This document shows, in pieces, positions 1 through 5,130 of a DNA stretch of 10,034 nucleotides. Source of the DNA: Bacteroidota bacterium (GTDB taxonomy: Bacteria > Bacteroidota > Bacteroidia > 2-12-FULL-35-15); NCBI GenBank assembly GCA_021413595.1, contig JAIOQD010000050.1:1-10034 (forward strand), in the 5' to 3' direction. The notes under the pieces were generated by a model. That model saw only the letters and a list, made by a program, of their open reading frames with translations. It was not told the origin of the DNA and did no database searches. The position numbers and the translations under genes were made by a program. How positions within the stretch are numbered: position 1 is the first letter of the stretch; each line of letters starts with the position of its first letter.

Positions 1-391
1 CCTCGGTACATCCGGGATATACTGTAGATTCATAAACAATGTAATCTCCCTTCTTTAATGCTTTTCCAACAGAACGAGAGGCACTGATCAATGGTTTTAA
101 ATTCGGATGGTTATGCTCATCAATAGGAGTGGGGACAGCAATAATAAAAAAGTTAGCTTCTTTTAATACATCAATAGATGTGGTAAATTTAATATCACAT
201 CCTTCAAAATCCTCCTTTTGCATTTCTTGCGAAGGGTCAATGTTGTTTTGCATCATCTTTACCCGCTCTTCATGAATGTCAAAACCTATTACTTTTACTT
301 TTTTTGAAAAAGCCAAAGCTATTGGTAAACCTACATATCCGAGGCCAATGACGGCAATTGTTGCTTCTTTTTTTAATAGTTTATTATACAT
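1..391 (-). CDS. wbpA: UDP-sugar 6-dehydrogenase, WbpA-like (5' part; C-terminus beyond window)
   Basis: This is a cytoplasmic NAD-dependent nucleotide-sugar 6-dehydrogenase of the UDP-glucose/GDP-mannose dehydrogenase family. It probably oxidises UDP-GlcNAc (or UDP-GalNAc) to the uronic acid, the first step toward diacetamido-uronic acid sugars. The first 130 residues are visible. The Rossmann nucleotide-binding loop GLGYVGLP lies at residues 16-23, VPTPID at 86-91, and ESTVYPGCTE at 121-130; the STVYPGCTE form is typical of the WbpA/TviB branch rather than of UDP-glucose dehydrogenase. The start ATG (391-389) sits about 11 residues before the first beta strand, as usual. The catalytic cysteine domain lies outside the window, so substrate specificity is inferred mainly from the adjacent wbpB- and wbpD-like genes. 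It follows wbpB by 101 nt on the same strand and is probably co-transcribed with it. Confidence 0.9.
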   Translation of the reverse strand, partial: MYNKLLKKEATIAVIGLGYVGLPIALAFSKKVKVIGFDIHEERVKMMQNNIDPSQEMQKEDFEGCDIKFTTSIDVLKEANFFIIAVPTPIDEHNHPNLKPLISASRSVGKALKKGDYIVYESTVYPGCTE

Positions 392-448
392 AAATTTAAT
401 TTAATAATTAAATAATTAAATTTGGCCGAATGTTAAAAACAATTTAGA

Positions 449-492
449 ACATTGTTAAATTAGCACATTACCAAATTTTCAAATTGTTAAAT
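449..492. repeat. degenerate 8-bp tandem array in the wbpB-wbpA spacer
   Basis: Five full octamers and a partial sixth follow one another exactly in phase: ACATTGTT (449), AAATTAGC (457), ACATTACC (465), AAATTTTC (473), AAATTGTT (481), then AAAT (489). Positions 1 and 3-5 are constant (A-ATT), position 2 is A or C, and the last three bases vary. The array ends at base 492, directly against the wbpB stop codon (495-493, minus strand). In transcript terms it is the immediate 3' flank of wbpB and the leader of wbpA. Its function is unknown. Confidence 0.6.
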
Positions 493-1521
493 CTAACTCT
501 TTTTATCTTTTTTTCTTAATGAGTAAATACGCTCAATTATATCAACCACTTTTAATCCTTCCATTGCATTGGTTGTAATTGTGGTTCTTCCTTTTAGAGT
601 ATCTATCACATTTTTGAAAATGTAATTGTGATTATTTGCAGATCCTTTGTATGAACCGTAATCATTTGCTGCATTTGTAGGTGCTAACTCTGGCATTGTA
701 TAATCTTTGATATGGCAATACTCTACTTTGTCCATATACTGGCCGCCTACTTTAACGCTACCCTTACTTCCAATAATTGTAATACTACTTTCAAGGTTAG
801 TATCCCAAACAGAAGTAGAATAGTTAATACTACCCATTCCACCATTCATAAAATTGAAATTAACAAAACCACTGTCTTCAAATTCAGTTAAGTTGGAATG
901 ATTAAAATCTTTAAATTTTGCCTGAATATCTTTTAAATCCCCAAAGAGCCAATACATAATATCAATGAAGTGAGAAAATTGTGTGAACAGCGTACCTCCA
1001 TCTAATTTCTGAGTCCCTTTCCATCCACTTTTTTTATAATATCGGTCATCACGATTCCAGTAACAATTGAGTTGAACCATAAATACATCACCGATAATTT
1101 TATTTTCAACAATATCCTTTAACCATGCAGAAGGGGGAGAGTAGCGATTTTGCATTACACAAAAAACAGTTTTGTGTACTTGTAATGCTTTAAAAATTAT
1201 AGTTTCACAATCAGCTTTTGTTAGAGCCATTGGTTTTTCACAAATAATATTCTTTTTTGCTTCAAGTGCAATCAATGAATGTTGGGCATGTAATCCATTA
1301 GGTGTACAAATGCTAACCACTTCTATTTCGGGATGAGAAGAGATCATTTTATCAATAGATGTGAAATAGGGTTCTGTTATATCAGTTAATCCTGTCTGCT
1401 CTTTTGATGATGAATCGCAAACTGCAATTAGTTCTGATTCTTCATTTCTGCGAACCATTTCTGCATGGCGTTTACCAATATGCCCTTGGCCAATTACTGC
1501 AAATTTTATTTTTTGACTCAT
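493..1521 (-). CDS. wbpB: Gfo/Idh/MocA oxidoreductase, WbpB/WlbA-like UDP-sugar 3-dehydrogenase
   Basis: This cytoplasmic NAD(P)-dependent oxidoreductase probably oxidises C3 of UDP-N-acetylglucosaminuronate to the 3-keto sugar that a WbpE-type aminotransferase then uses. It is 342 residues long, normal for the family. The Rossmann motif GQGHIG is at residues 11-16. The family signature CEKPMAL is at 94-100, with the presumed catalytic Lys96. The C-terminal domain has the GGTLFTQFSHFID stretch (175-187), with His184 as the likely second catalytic residue. The segment around YWNRDDRYY (154-162) resembles the sugar-binding region of WlbA/WbpB. The start is supported because the first beta strand begins at residue 5. 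Gfo/Idh enzymes are diverse; the WbpB assignment rests on sequence resemblance plus position between wbpD- and wbpA-like genes. An alternative is another sugar or inositol dehydrogenase. Confidence 0.85.
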   Translation of the reverse strand: MSQKIKFAVIGQGHIGKRHAEMVRRNEESELIAVCDSSSKEQTGLTDITEPYFTSIDKMISSHPEIEVVSICTPNGLHAQHSLIALEAKKNIICEKPMALTKADCETIIFKALQVHKTVFCVMQNRYSPPSAWLKDIVENKIIGDVFMVQLNCYWNRDDRYYKKSGWKGTQKLDGGTLFTQFSHFIDIMYWLFGDLKDIQAKFKDFNHSNLTEFEDSGFVNFNFMNGGMGSINYSTSVWDTNLESSITIIGSKGSVKVGGQYMDKVEYCHIKDYTMPELAPTNAANDYGSYKGSANNHNYIFKNVIDTLKGRTTITTNAMEGLKVVDIIERIYSLRKKDKKS

Positions 1522-1572
1522 ACTGTATAGGATAGGAACGTTAATTGATTTTGGTTTTTCATGATAAAAAAA

Positions 1573-1609
1573 TCTTAATGAATCATAAAAATCATAATAT
1601 TCAGCGTTC
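1573..1609 (-). repeat. 9-10-bp tandem array with GAACGCTGA head, overlapping the wbpD stop (copy A)
   Basis: Read on the minus strand, the head GAACGCTGA (1609-1601) contains the last codons and TGA stop of the wbpD-like gene. It is followed directly by ATATTATGA (1600-1592), TTTTTATGA (1591-1583) and the diverged TTCATTAAGA (1582-1573). A very similar arrangement occurs at 8535-8564. The units share the ending (T/A)TATGA. The array sits in the 79-nt gap before wbpB. It resembles intergenic repeats I associate with Bacteroidota genomes, but that is from memory and not verified. Confidence 0.55.
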
Positions 1610-2182
1610 TAATTTTGTTACTTTATTATTCTCTATTTTATATTCTTGTTTACCCTCCTCGCATATCGCAATATTATCTTTATCAAACTTTAAGCGGTGG
1701 CCATATTCGCTAATCCAACCCAATTGTTTTGCTGGGTTACCAACCCAAAGGGAATAAGGAGGGACATTTTTTGTAACAACTGCCCCAGCACCTATAAACG
1801 CATACTCGCCAATATTATGTCCACAAACAATGGTCGCATTTGCACCTATGGAGGCCCCTTTTCCAACATGAGTTTTCGCGTATTCGTTTTTACGGTTGAT
1901 AGCACTACGAGGGTTAATTACATTTGTAAAAACCATTGAGGGCCCAAGGAATACATCATCATCACAGGTAACACCTGTATATATGGATACATTATTCTGT
2001 ACCTTCACATTCCTTCCTAAAACAACTTGTGGGGAAACCACTACATTCTGACCCAGGTTACAGTTTTCACCTAAAATGCAATTTGACATCAAGTGGGAAA
2101 AGTGCCAAATTTTTGTACCCTTTCCAATTTTACAACCTTCATCAATAATAGCCGTTGGATGTGCGAAAAATTCCTGTTCCAT
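1601..2182 (-). CDS. wbpD: UDP-2-acetamido-3-amino-hexuronate N-acetyltransferase, WbpD/WlbB-like
   Basis: This is a left-handed beta-helix (hexapeptide repeat) acetyltransferase that probably transfers acetyl from acetyl-CoA to the 3-amino group of UDP-GlcNAc3NA, giving the 2,3-diacetamido sugar used in surface polysaccharides. The length (193 residues) matches WbpD closely. Residues 8-70 and 105-137 hold the hexapeptide coils (for example IDEGCKIGKGTKIWHF and GANATIVCGHNIGEYAFIGAGAVV). Between them is the characteristic loop GPSMVFTNVINPRSAINRK (80-98). The C-terminal WVGNPAKQLGWISEYG (146-161) is very WbpD-like. The start ATG (2182-2180) lies just before the conserved FFAHPTAIIDEG. It is the first gene of the wbpD-wbpB-wbpA series and has its own candidate promoter about 20 nt upstream. 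The last codons and stop overlap a repeat array, so the extreme C-terminus may be repeat-derived. Confidence 0.92.
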   Translation of the reverse strand: MEQEFFAHPTAIIDEGCKIGKGTKIWHFSHLMSNCILGENCNLGQNVVVSPQVVLGRNVKVQNNVSIYTGVTCDDDVFLGPSMVFTNVINPRSAINRKNEYAKTHVGKGASIGANATIVCGHNIGEYAFIGAGAVVTKNVPPYSLWVGNPAKQLGWISEYGHRLKFDKDNIAICEEGKQEYKIENNKVTKLER

Positions 2183-2204
2183 TTAATTAAAAATTTAAGA
2201 AATA

Positions 2205-2212
2205 CAAAAATA
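2205..2212 (-). promoter_or_regulatory. candidate -7 box (TATTTTTG) for the wbpD-wbpB-wbpA genes
   Basis: The minus strand reads TATTTTTG, a full match to the Bacteroidota -7 consensus TAnnTTTG, with its G end 22 nt before the wbpD start codon. No clear -33 TTG is seen at the usual 19-23 nt upstream (TTC is closest), so the call rests on the -7 box and its position. Confidence 0.45.
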
Positions 2213-2280
2213 GAAATTTCCTTCAGAAAGAAGTGGGAAAAGGACAAAATGTTAAAGATTGTTTACAATTTGATCGTATC

Positions 2281-2314
2281 ATTCCTTAATTGGACTAAAG
2301 AACGAATTAAGAAT
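2281..2314. repeat. imperfect inverted repeat between rsmG and wbpD
   Basis: ATTCCTTAATT (2281-2291) can pair with AATTAAGAAT (2305-2314) with a single bulged base around a 13-nt loop. It lies 33-66 nt beyond the rsmG stop on the minus strand. There is no T-run after the stem, so a classic intrinsic terminator is not supported; a weak transcript end or RNA-stability hairpin is possible. Confidence 0.35.
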
Positions 2315-2346
2315 GGGAATGCTTAGGTTTTAGGAAAGGATTTGTT

Positions 2347-3063
2347 TTACATTGGCAGATAAACTACCTTTTTCGTTTCAAAAAAATCTTCAGTGAAAAA
2401 ATCTTTTAAATTGTAATAAACAACGCGCTTTTTAAAATCCAGAAATTCTTCAGTAAGGTCACCACCTTTTAAAAATAAAATTCCGTTTGGTAAATTATTG
2501 AACTGTTTTTTACTGATCTTACCTTGTACCCATCTATAAAATATGGATGAATCAGTAACTGCTCGGCTGATCACAAATTCAAATTTTTCTTTGACTTCCT
2601 CAGCCCTTTTATGCTCTGCTTTTATATTTTTTAAACCGAGTGCCGAGGCCACTTCATTCACCACCTTAATTTTTTTACCTATTGAATCTACAAGATAAAA
2701 ATTGCTTTCCGGAAAAAGAATGGCCAATGGAATTCCAGGGAATCCGCCCCCACAACCTACATCCATTATTGTAGTTTTCGGTTTAAAGTTCATTACTTTA
2801 GCTATCCCCAATGAATGAAGGACATGTCGTTCATATAACAGATCAATATCTTTACGTGAAATTACATTTATTTGTATGTTCCAATGCTCGTACAAACTTT
2901 GCAAGGAGGCAAACTGTTGCAGCTGCGTTTCAGTGAGATTTGGAAAGTATTTGGAAATAAGAGCCTGCCCCTTTAGGCCCTTTTCTACCGCATTACCTTC
3001 ATTCTTTTCAGCATCGATAGGGTTTGAAGAAGAGAGAGAGGAGGAGGAATCTGGAAAATTCAT
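2347..3063 (-). CDS. rsmG: 16S rRNA (guanine-527-N7)-methyltransferase RsmG (GidB)
   Basis: RsmG is a SAM-dependent methyltransferase that makes m7G527 in 16S rRNA. The SAM-binding motif DVGCGGGFPGIPLA is at residues 101-114, preceded by the family block WNIQINVISRKD (61-72) and RHVLHS (79-84), and followed by ISRAV (165-169) and LFLKGG (196-201). At 238 residues it is about 30 longer than the usual ~207. The extra N-terminus (residues 1-33) is low complexity, with a serine-rich run at 6-13, and is encoded by a CT-rich tract. No alternative ATG, GTG or TTG start is apparent near the canonical start (around residue 33), so the extension seems real. The gene is 55 nt downstream of the sigma factor gene, in a spacer that carries an A13 tract on the coding strand. 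It is probably the last gene of the GT2-sigma-rsmG operon. Confidence 0.95.
   Translation of the reverse strand: MNFPDSSSSLSSSNPIDAEKNEGNAVEKGLKGQALISKYFPNLTETQLQQFASLQSLYEHWNIQINVISRKDIDLLYERHVLHSLGIAKVMNFKPKTTIMDVGCGGGFPGIPLAILFPESNFYLVDSIGKKIKVVNEVASALGLKNIKAEHKRAEEVKEKFEFVISRAVTDSSIFYRWVQGKISKKQFNNLPNGILFLKGGDLTEEFLDFKKRVVYYNLKDFFTEDFFETKKVVYLPM
3026..3049. repeat. GA-rich simple-sequence tract inside the rsmG 5' end
   Basis: On the plus strand, GAA, GA and GGA units follow each other without interruption, including four consecutive AG/GA dinucleotides around 3030-3040. The minus strand encodes the serine-rich residues 5-13 of the RsmG extension. Dinucleotide slippage here would shift frame ahead of the whole catalytic domain. 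Confidence 0.6.
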
Positions 3064-3080
3064 AGCGTTTAAAATACTTG

Positions 3081-3093
3081 TTTTTTTTTTTTT
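3081..3093. repeat. 13-base homopolymer (A13 on the minus strand) upstream of rsmG
   Basis: Thirteen consecutive T on the plus strand (A on the rsmG coding strand) lie 18-30 nt before the rsmG start codon. It is the longest homopolymer noticed in the window. Length change could alter rsmG leader spacing or cause transcriptional slippage, but not reading frame. Confidence 0.7.
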
Positions 3094-3118
3094 AAAAGAA
3101 TGAATAATCGCTAAGGAA

Positions 3119-3736
3119 TTATATTTTCCCTGTTGAATTTTTTAAAATAGTAGCTAAAAATTCACGAGCGCGAAATAATTGAGCTTTAACTGTACCTAAT
3201 GGTAATTCAAGTTTCTCAGCAATTTCTTCGTATGATAATTCATCAAAATAGCGTAACTCCACTAACAAACGGTATCTTGGTTTTAATTTCTCCACTATAT
3301 CACGCATGTGCTTAACTTTTTGCTTCTTCACCATGTGCTCTTCCGGATTTAAGCCATCAGCTTTAATATCCATGCTCATTTCTGCTCCTTCGCTATTTTC
3401 GAATTTTTTATCGATAGAAAACATGATCATTTTTTTTCTGCGAATAAAATCAATACAATTGTTTGAAGCAATTTTAAACAACCATGTACTGAAGGCATAA
3501 GTGGGGGTATATTGACTTAAGCGTTTGAATGCTTTACCAAATGCTTCAATAGTAAGATCATCGGCATCATCTTTGTTATTAACCATTTTAAGAAGCATAA
3601 AATAAACCGAATCACGGTAACGTCCCATCAATTCAGCATATGCTCTTTGGTCGCCTTTATCAAGTGCTGCCCGGATCAAATTATAATCATACACAGCCTT
3701 GACTGACAAATTTGTGTCAAATTCTAAATCATCCAT
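3119..3736 (-). CDS. RNA polymerase sigma factor, sigma-70 family (ECF/RpoE-like)
   Basis: This protein directs RNA polymerase to a subset of promoters. The 205 residues contain sigma region 2 (about 20-102), with DDADDLTIEAFGKAFKRL (56-73) for core binding and FSTWLFKIASNNCIDFIRRK (82-101) for -10 recognition. A linker (about 103-140) follows. Region 4 (about 143-196) holds the helix-turn-helix LSYEEIAEKLELPLGTVKAQ. There is no region 1.1 or 3, so it is ECF-type. The start ATG (3736-3734) lies inside the end of the upstream glycosyltransferase gene: the ATGGATGA overlap of 8 nt suggests translational coupling. No anti-sigma gene is adjacent. This kind of ECF factor beside a GT2 gene seems common in Bacteroidota and may be constitutive or controlled in another way; its target promoters cannot be read from here. 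Confidence 0.93.
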   Translation of the reverse strand: MDDLEFDTNLSVKAVYDYNLIRAALDKGDQRAYAELMGRYRDSVYFMLLKMVNNKDDADDLTIEAFGKAFKRLSQYTPTYAFSTWLFKIASNNCIDFIRRKKMIMFSIDKKFENSEGAEMSMDIKADGLNPEEHMVKKQKVKHMRDIVEKLKPRYRLLVELRYFDELSYEEIAEKLELPLGTVKAQLFRAREFLATILKNSTGKI

Positions 3737-4868
3737 TTGTTTTCTCCCATTTGTTTTTCTTAATAAAAAGGTTTGATATTATTATAAATGGATACATTAT
3801 CAGTAATATCAATTCAATAACTGGTAAAAAGATCAATAAATCTTTTTCTGATAACAAGCTCATTGATTTGTTAAAGATAATAATTTGAATTGACAATCGG
3901 ATGGTAAAAAGTGATAAAACAATAATTGGTTCAAACTGAAGTATCAATATAGTTAAAAATGAGGAATAAAACAAATATTGGCTGAAACGGAGTAATCTTA
4001 TCAGAGATTTACTTTTAGCGTTATAATACTTAAAGGTTTTTCCTTGTCTTACTTTTTTGAAGAACCAATCTTTAAAAGTTTTTTTTACGCGCGAAATGGT
4101 ATGACTGTCAATATCTATTTCAATTTTTGTATTGTGTTTGGTTGCCGCTTCATTTACAAATAGATCATCATCTCCCGATTCAATGTGGTAATGTGATGCA
4201 AAGCCTTTCATTTTAAAAAACAAAGACTTTTTATATGCAAGATTTCTACCTGTTCCCATATAAGTTCTACCCGCTAAGGCAAATGATAAATATTGAAGTG
4301 CATTGGTAAATGCATCGAAACGGATAATTTTATTTAAAAAGCTTTTTTGTTTTTCATAAGCACCATAGCCGAGTACGATCTCCGTTTCTGATGAAAAATG
4401 CTGCACCATATTTCTCAGCCAAAATTTGCTGTTAGGCTTACAATCCGCCTCCGTAAACAAAAGATGTTCATGTTTTGCCCCCTTTATTCCCATCATTAAA
4501 GCTACTTTTTTACCATGTGAATGGTTTTTGCTCTCCTTTATTGTAACTACTTTGAGATTTGAATATTTTTTCACCAACTCTTTTAAAATATCTTCTGTAT
4601 TATCAAAAGAGCAATCGTTTACAACGACTACCTCGAAATCAGGATAATCTTGTTCGAAAATGAAATGTAAAAATTTAACCAGATTATCTTCTTCATTTCT
4701 GGCGCAAATAATTACCGATGCAGGTGGGGTATATGCTTTTAACTCCTTTTTTTTATAAAAAGCAAATCGTCTGAAAAAAAATAAATAATACCAAAGCTGC
4801 AGAAGCAATGCGAAAGCAAACACATAAAAAATAATTAATCCTACAGAAAATGTTGTAAAGGCAGACAT
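3729..4868 (-). CDS. membrane-anchored family 2 glycosyltransferase
   Basis: This is a processive-type GT-A glycosyltransferase at the inner membrane; donor and product are unknown. The order is: an N-terminal membrane helix (about residues 8-32); the catalytic domain from PASVIICARNEED (49-61); VVVNDCSFDNT (81-91), the nucleotide-binding aspartate; TEADCKP (139-145), the position of the DxD-type metal motif; GTGRNLAYKK (205-214); SGDDDLF (231-237), probably containing the base aspartate; then KKVRQGKTFKYY (271-282) at the place of the QxxRW motif, which is not conserved as such. C-terminal membrane helices lie at about 296-330 and 344-368. This resembles Bacteroidota GT2 proteins annotated as cellulose-synthase-like or ceramide glucosyltransferase-like. 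It is the first gene of a minus-strand operon and overlaps the sigma factor gene by 8 nt. The ATG at 4868-4866 directly precedes the first hydrophobic helix. Confidence 0.9.
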   Translation of the reverse strand: MSAFTTFSVGLIIFYVFAFALLLQLWYYLFFFRRFAFYKKKELKAYTPPASVIICARNEEDNLVKFLHFIFEQDYPDFEVVVVNDCSFDNTEDILKELVKKYSNLKVVTIKESKNHSHGKKVALMMGIKGAKHEHLLFTEADCKPNSKFWLRNMVQHFSSETEIVLGYGAYEKQKSFLNKIIRFDAFTNALQYLSFALAGRTYMGTGRNLAYKKSLFFKMKGFASHYHIESGDDDLFVNEAATKHNTKIEIDIDSHTISRVKKTFKDWFFKKVRQGKTFKYYNAKSKSLIRLLRFSQYLFYSSFLTILILQFEPIIVLSLFTIRLSIQIIIFNKSMSLLSEKDLLIFLPVIELILLIMYPFIIISNLFIKKNKWEKTNG

Positions 4869-4895
4869 GTTTAATACCTCGAATTACGTATAAAA

Positions 4896-4974
4896 ACGAA
4901 TTTTTAAAAAATCACTACGAATTTTAAATAATGGCTAACTACAAATAATTTATCAGCAATTAGTTGAAAATTCG
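4896..4974. repeat. three CGAATTTT sites in the glycosyltransferase/tgt divergent spacer
   Basis: ACGAATTTTTAAA (4896-4908) and ACGAATTTTAAA (4917-4928) are direct repeats 21 bp apart, two helical turns. AAAATTCG (4967-4974) is the same octamer inverted. They lie 28-106 nt upstream of the minus-strand glycosyltransferase start. The spacing is compatible with a regulator binding one face of the DNA, but in AT-rich DNA chance is a real alternative. Confidence 0.35.
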
Positions 4975-5025
4975 CAATTGATAGTAAAAGACAAAAATAG
5001 ACTGAACCAGTCCATGCTATTATAT

Positions 5026-5033
5026 TATCTTTG
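5026..5033 (+). promoter_or_regulatory. candidate -7 box (TATCTTTG) for tgt
   Basis: TATCTTTG matches the Bacteroidota -7 consensus TAnnTTTG at every fixed position and lies 97 nt before the tgt start codon. At the -33 position only CTG (5002-5004) is seen, 21 nt upstream. If used, transcription would begin near 5040 and the leader would contain the whole GC-rich repeat island at 5062-5120. Confidence 0.5.
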
Positions 5034-5061
5034 GCAGGATTTAAACAAAGTAATTAACAAA

Positions 5062-5120
5062 GTGGAGGGACGAGGGATAAAAAACGAGGGACGTCCCCCG
5101 ACACTCCACCCCCAGCCTCG
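5062..5120. repeat. GC-rich repeat island with 7-mer units and nested inverted repeats upstream of tgt
   Basis: In strongly AT-rich surroundings this stretch is unusually GC-rich. Heptamers stand in phase: GAGGGAC (5065), GAGGGAT (5072), AAAAAAC (5079), GAGGGAC (5086). Inverted pairs are GTGGAG (5062-5067) with CTCCAC (5104-5109), CGAGG (5071-5075) with CCTCG (5116-5120), and the near-palindrome CGAGGGACGTCCCCCG (5085-5100). It ends 10 nt before the tgt ATG. It may be a dispersed intergenic repeat or a structured leader. Confidence 0.55.
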
Positions 5121-5130
5121 AATTTAATAT

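Noticed and set aside
392..421. AT-only near-palindrome of TTAATT/AATTAA units before wbpA
   Set aside because: Symmetry in sequence made only of A and T is expected by chance; no clear stem-loop or operator signature.
449..492. Possible CRISPR-like array
   Set aside because: Units of 8 bp directly adjoining, with no spacers and no cas genes nearby, do not fit CRISPR.
1545..1939. Plus-strand open frames of 70 and 80 codons opposite wbpD
   Set aside because: They are antisense to a well-supported acetyltransferase gene, have no recognisable domains, and overlap each other.
2093..2326. Plus-strand open frame of 77 codons across the wbpD start and the rsmG-wbpD spacer
   Set aside because: About 90 bases are antisense to wbpD and the rest covers its promoter region; the product looks like random AT-rich translation.
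2876..3500. Plus-strand open frames opposite rsmG and the sigma factor gene
   Set aside because: They are antisense shadows of conserved genes and include translations of simple-sequence tracts.
5072..5092. A-rich ATAAAAAACGAGG stretch upstream of tgt, reminiscent of the 3' tail of a preQ1-I riboswitch
   Set aside because: The gene context is tempting, but the aptamer needs a short hairpin with a C-rich 3' arm just before the A-rich tail. Upstream here is only purine-rich GAGGGAC repeat, so the pseudoknot cannot form as in known preQ1-I aptamers.
4869..5130. Possible tRNA or small RNA in the divergent spacer
   Set aside because: No cloverleaf, TTCGA-type T-loop or CCA end could be found on either strand; the structure present is explained by short repeats.
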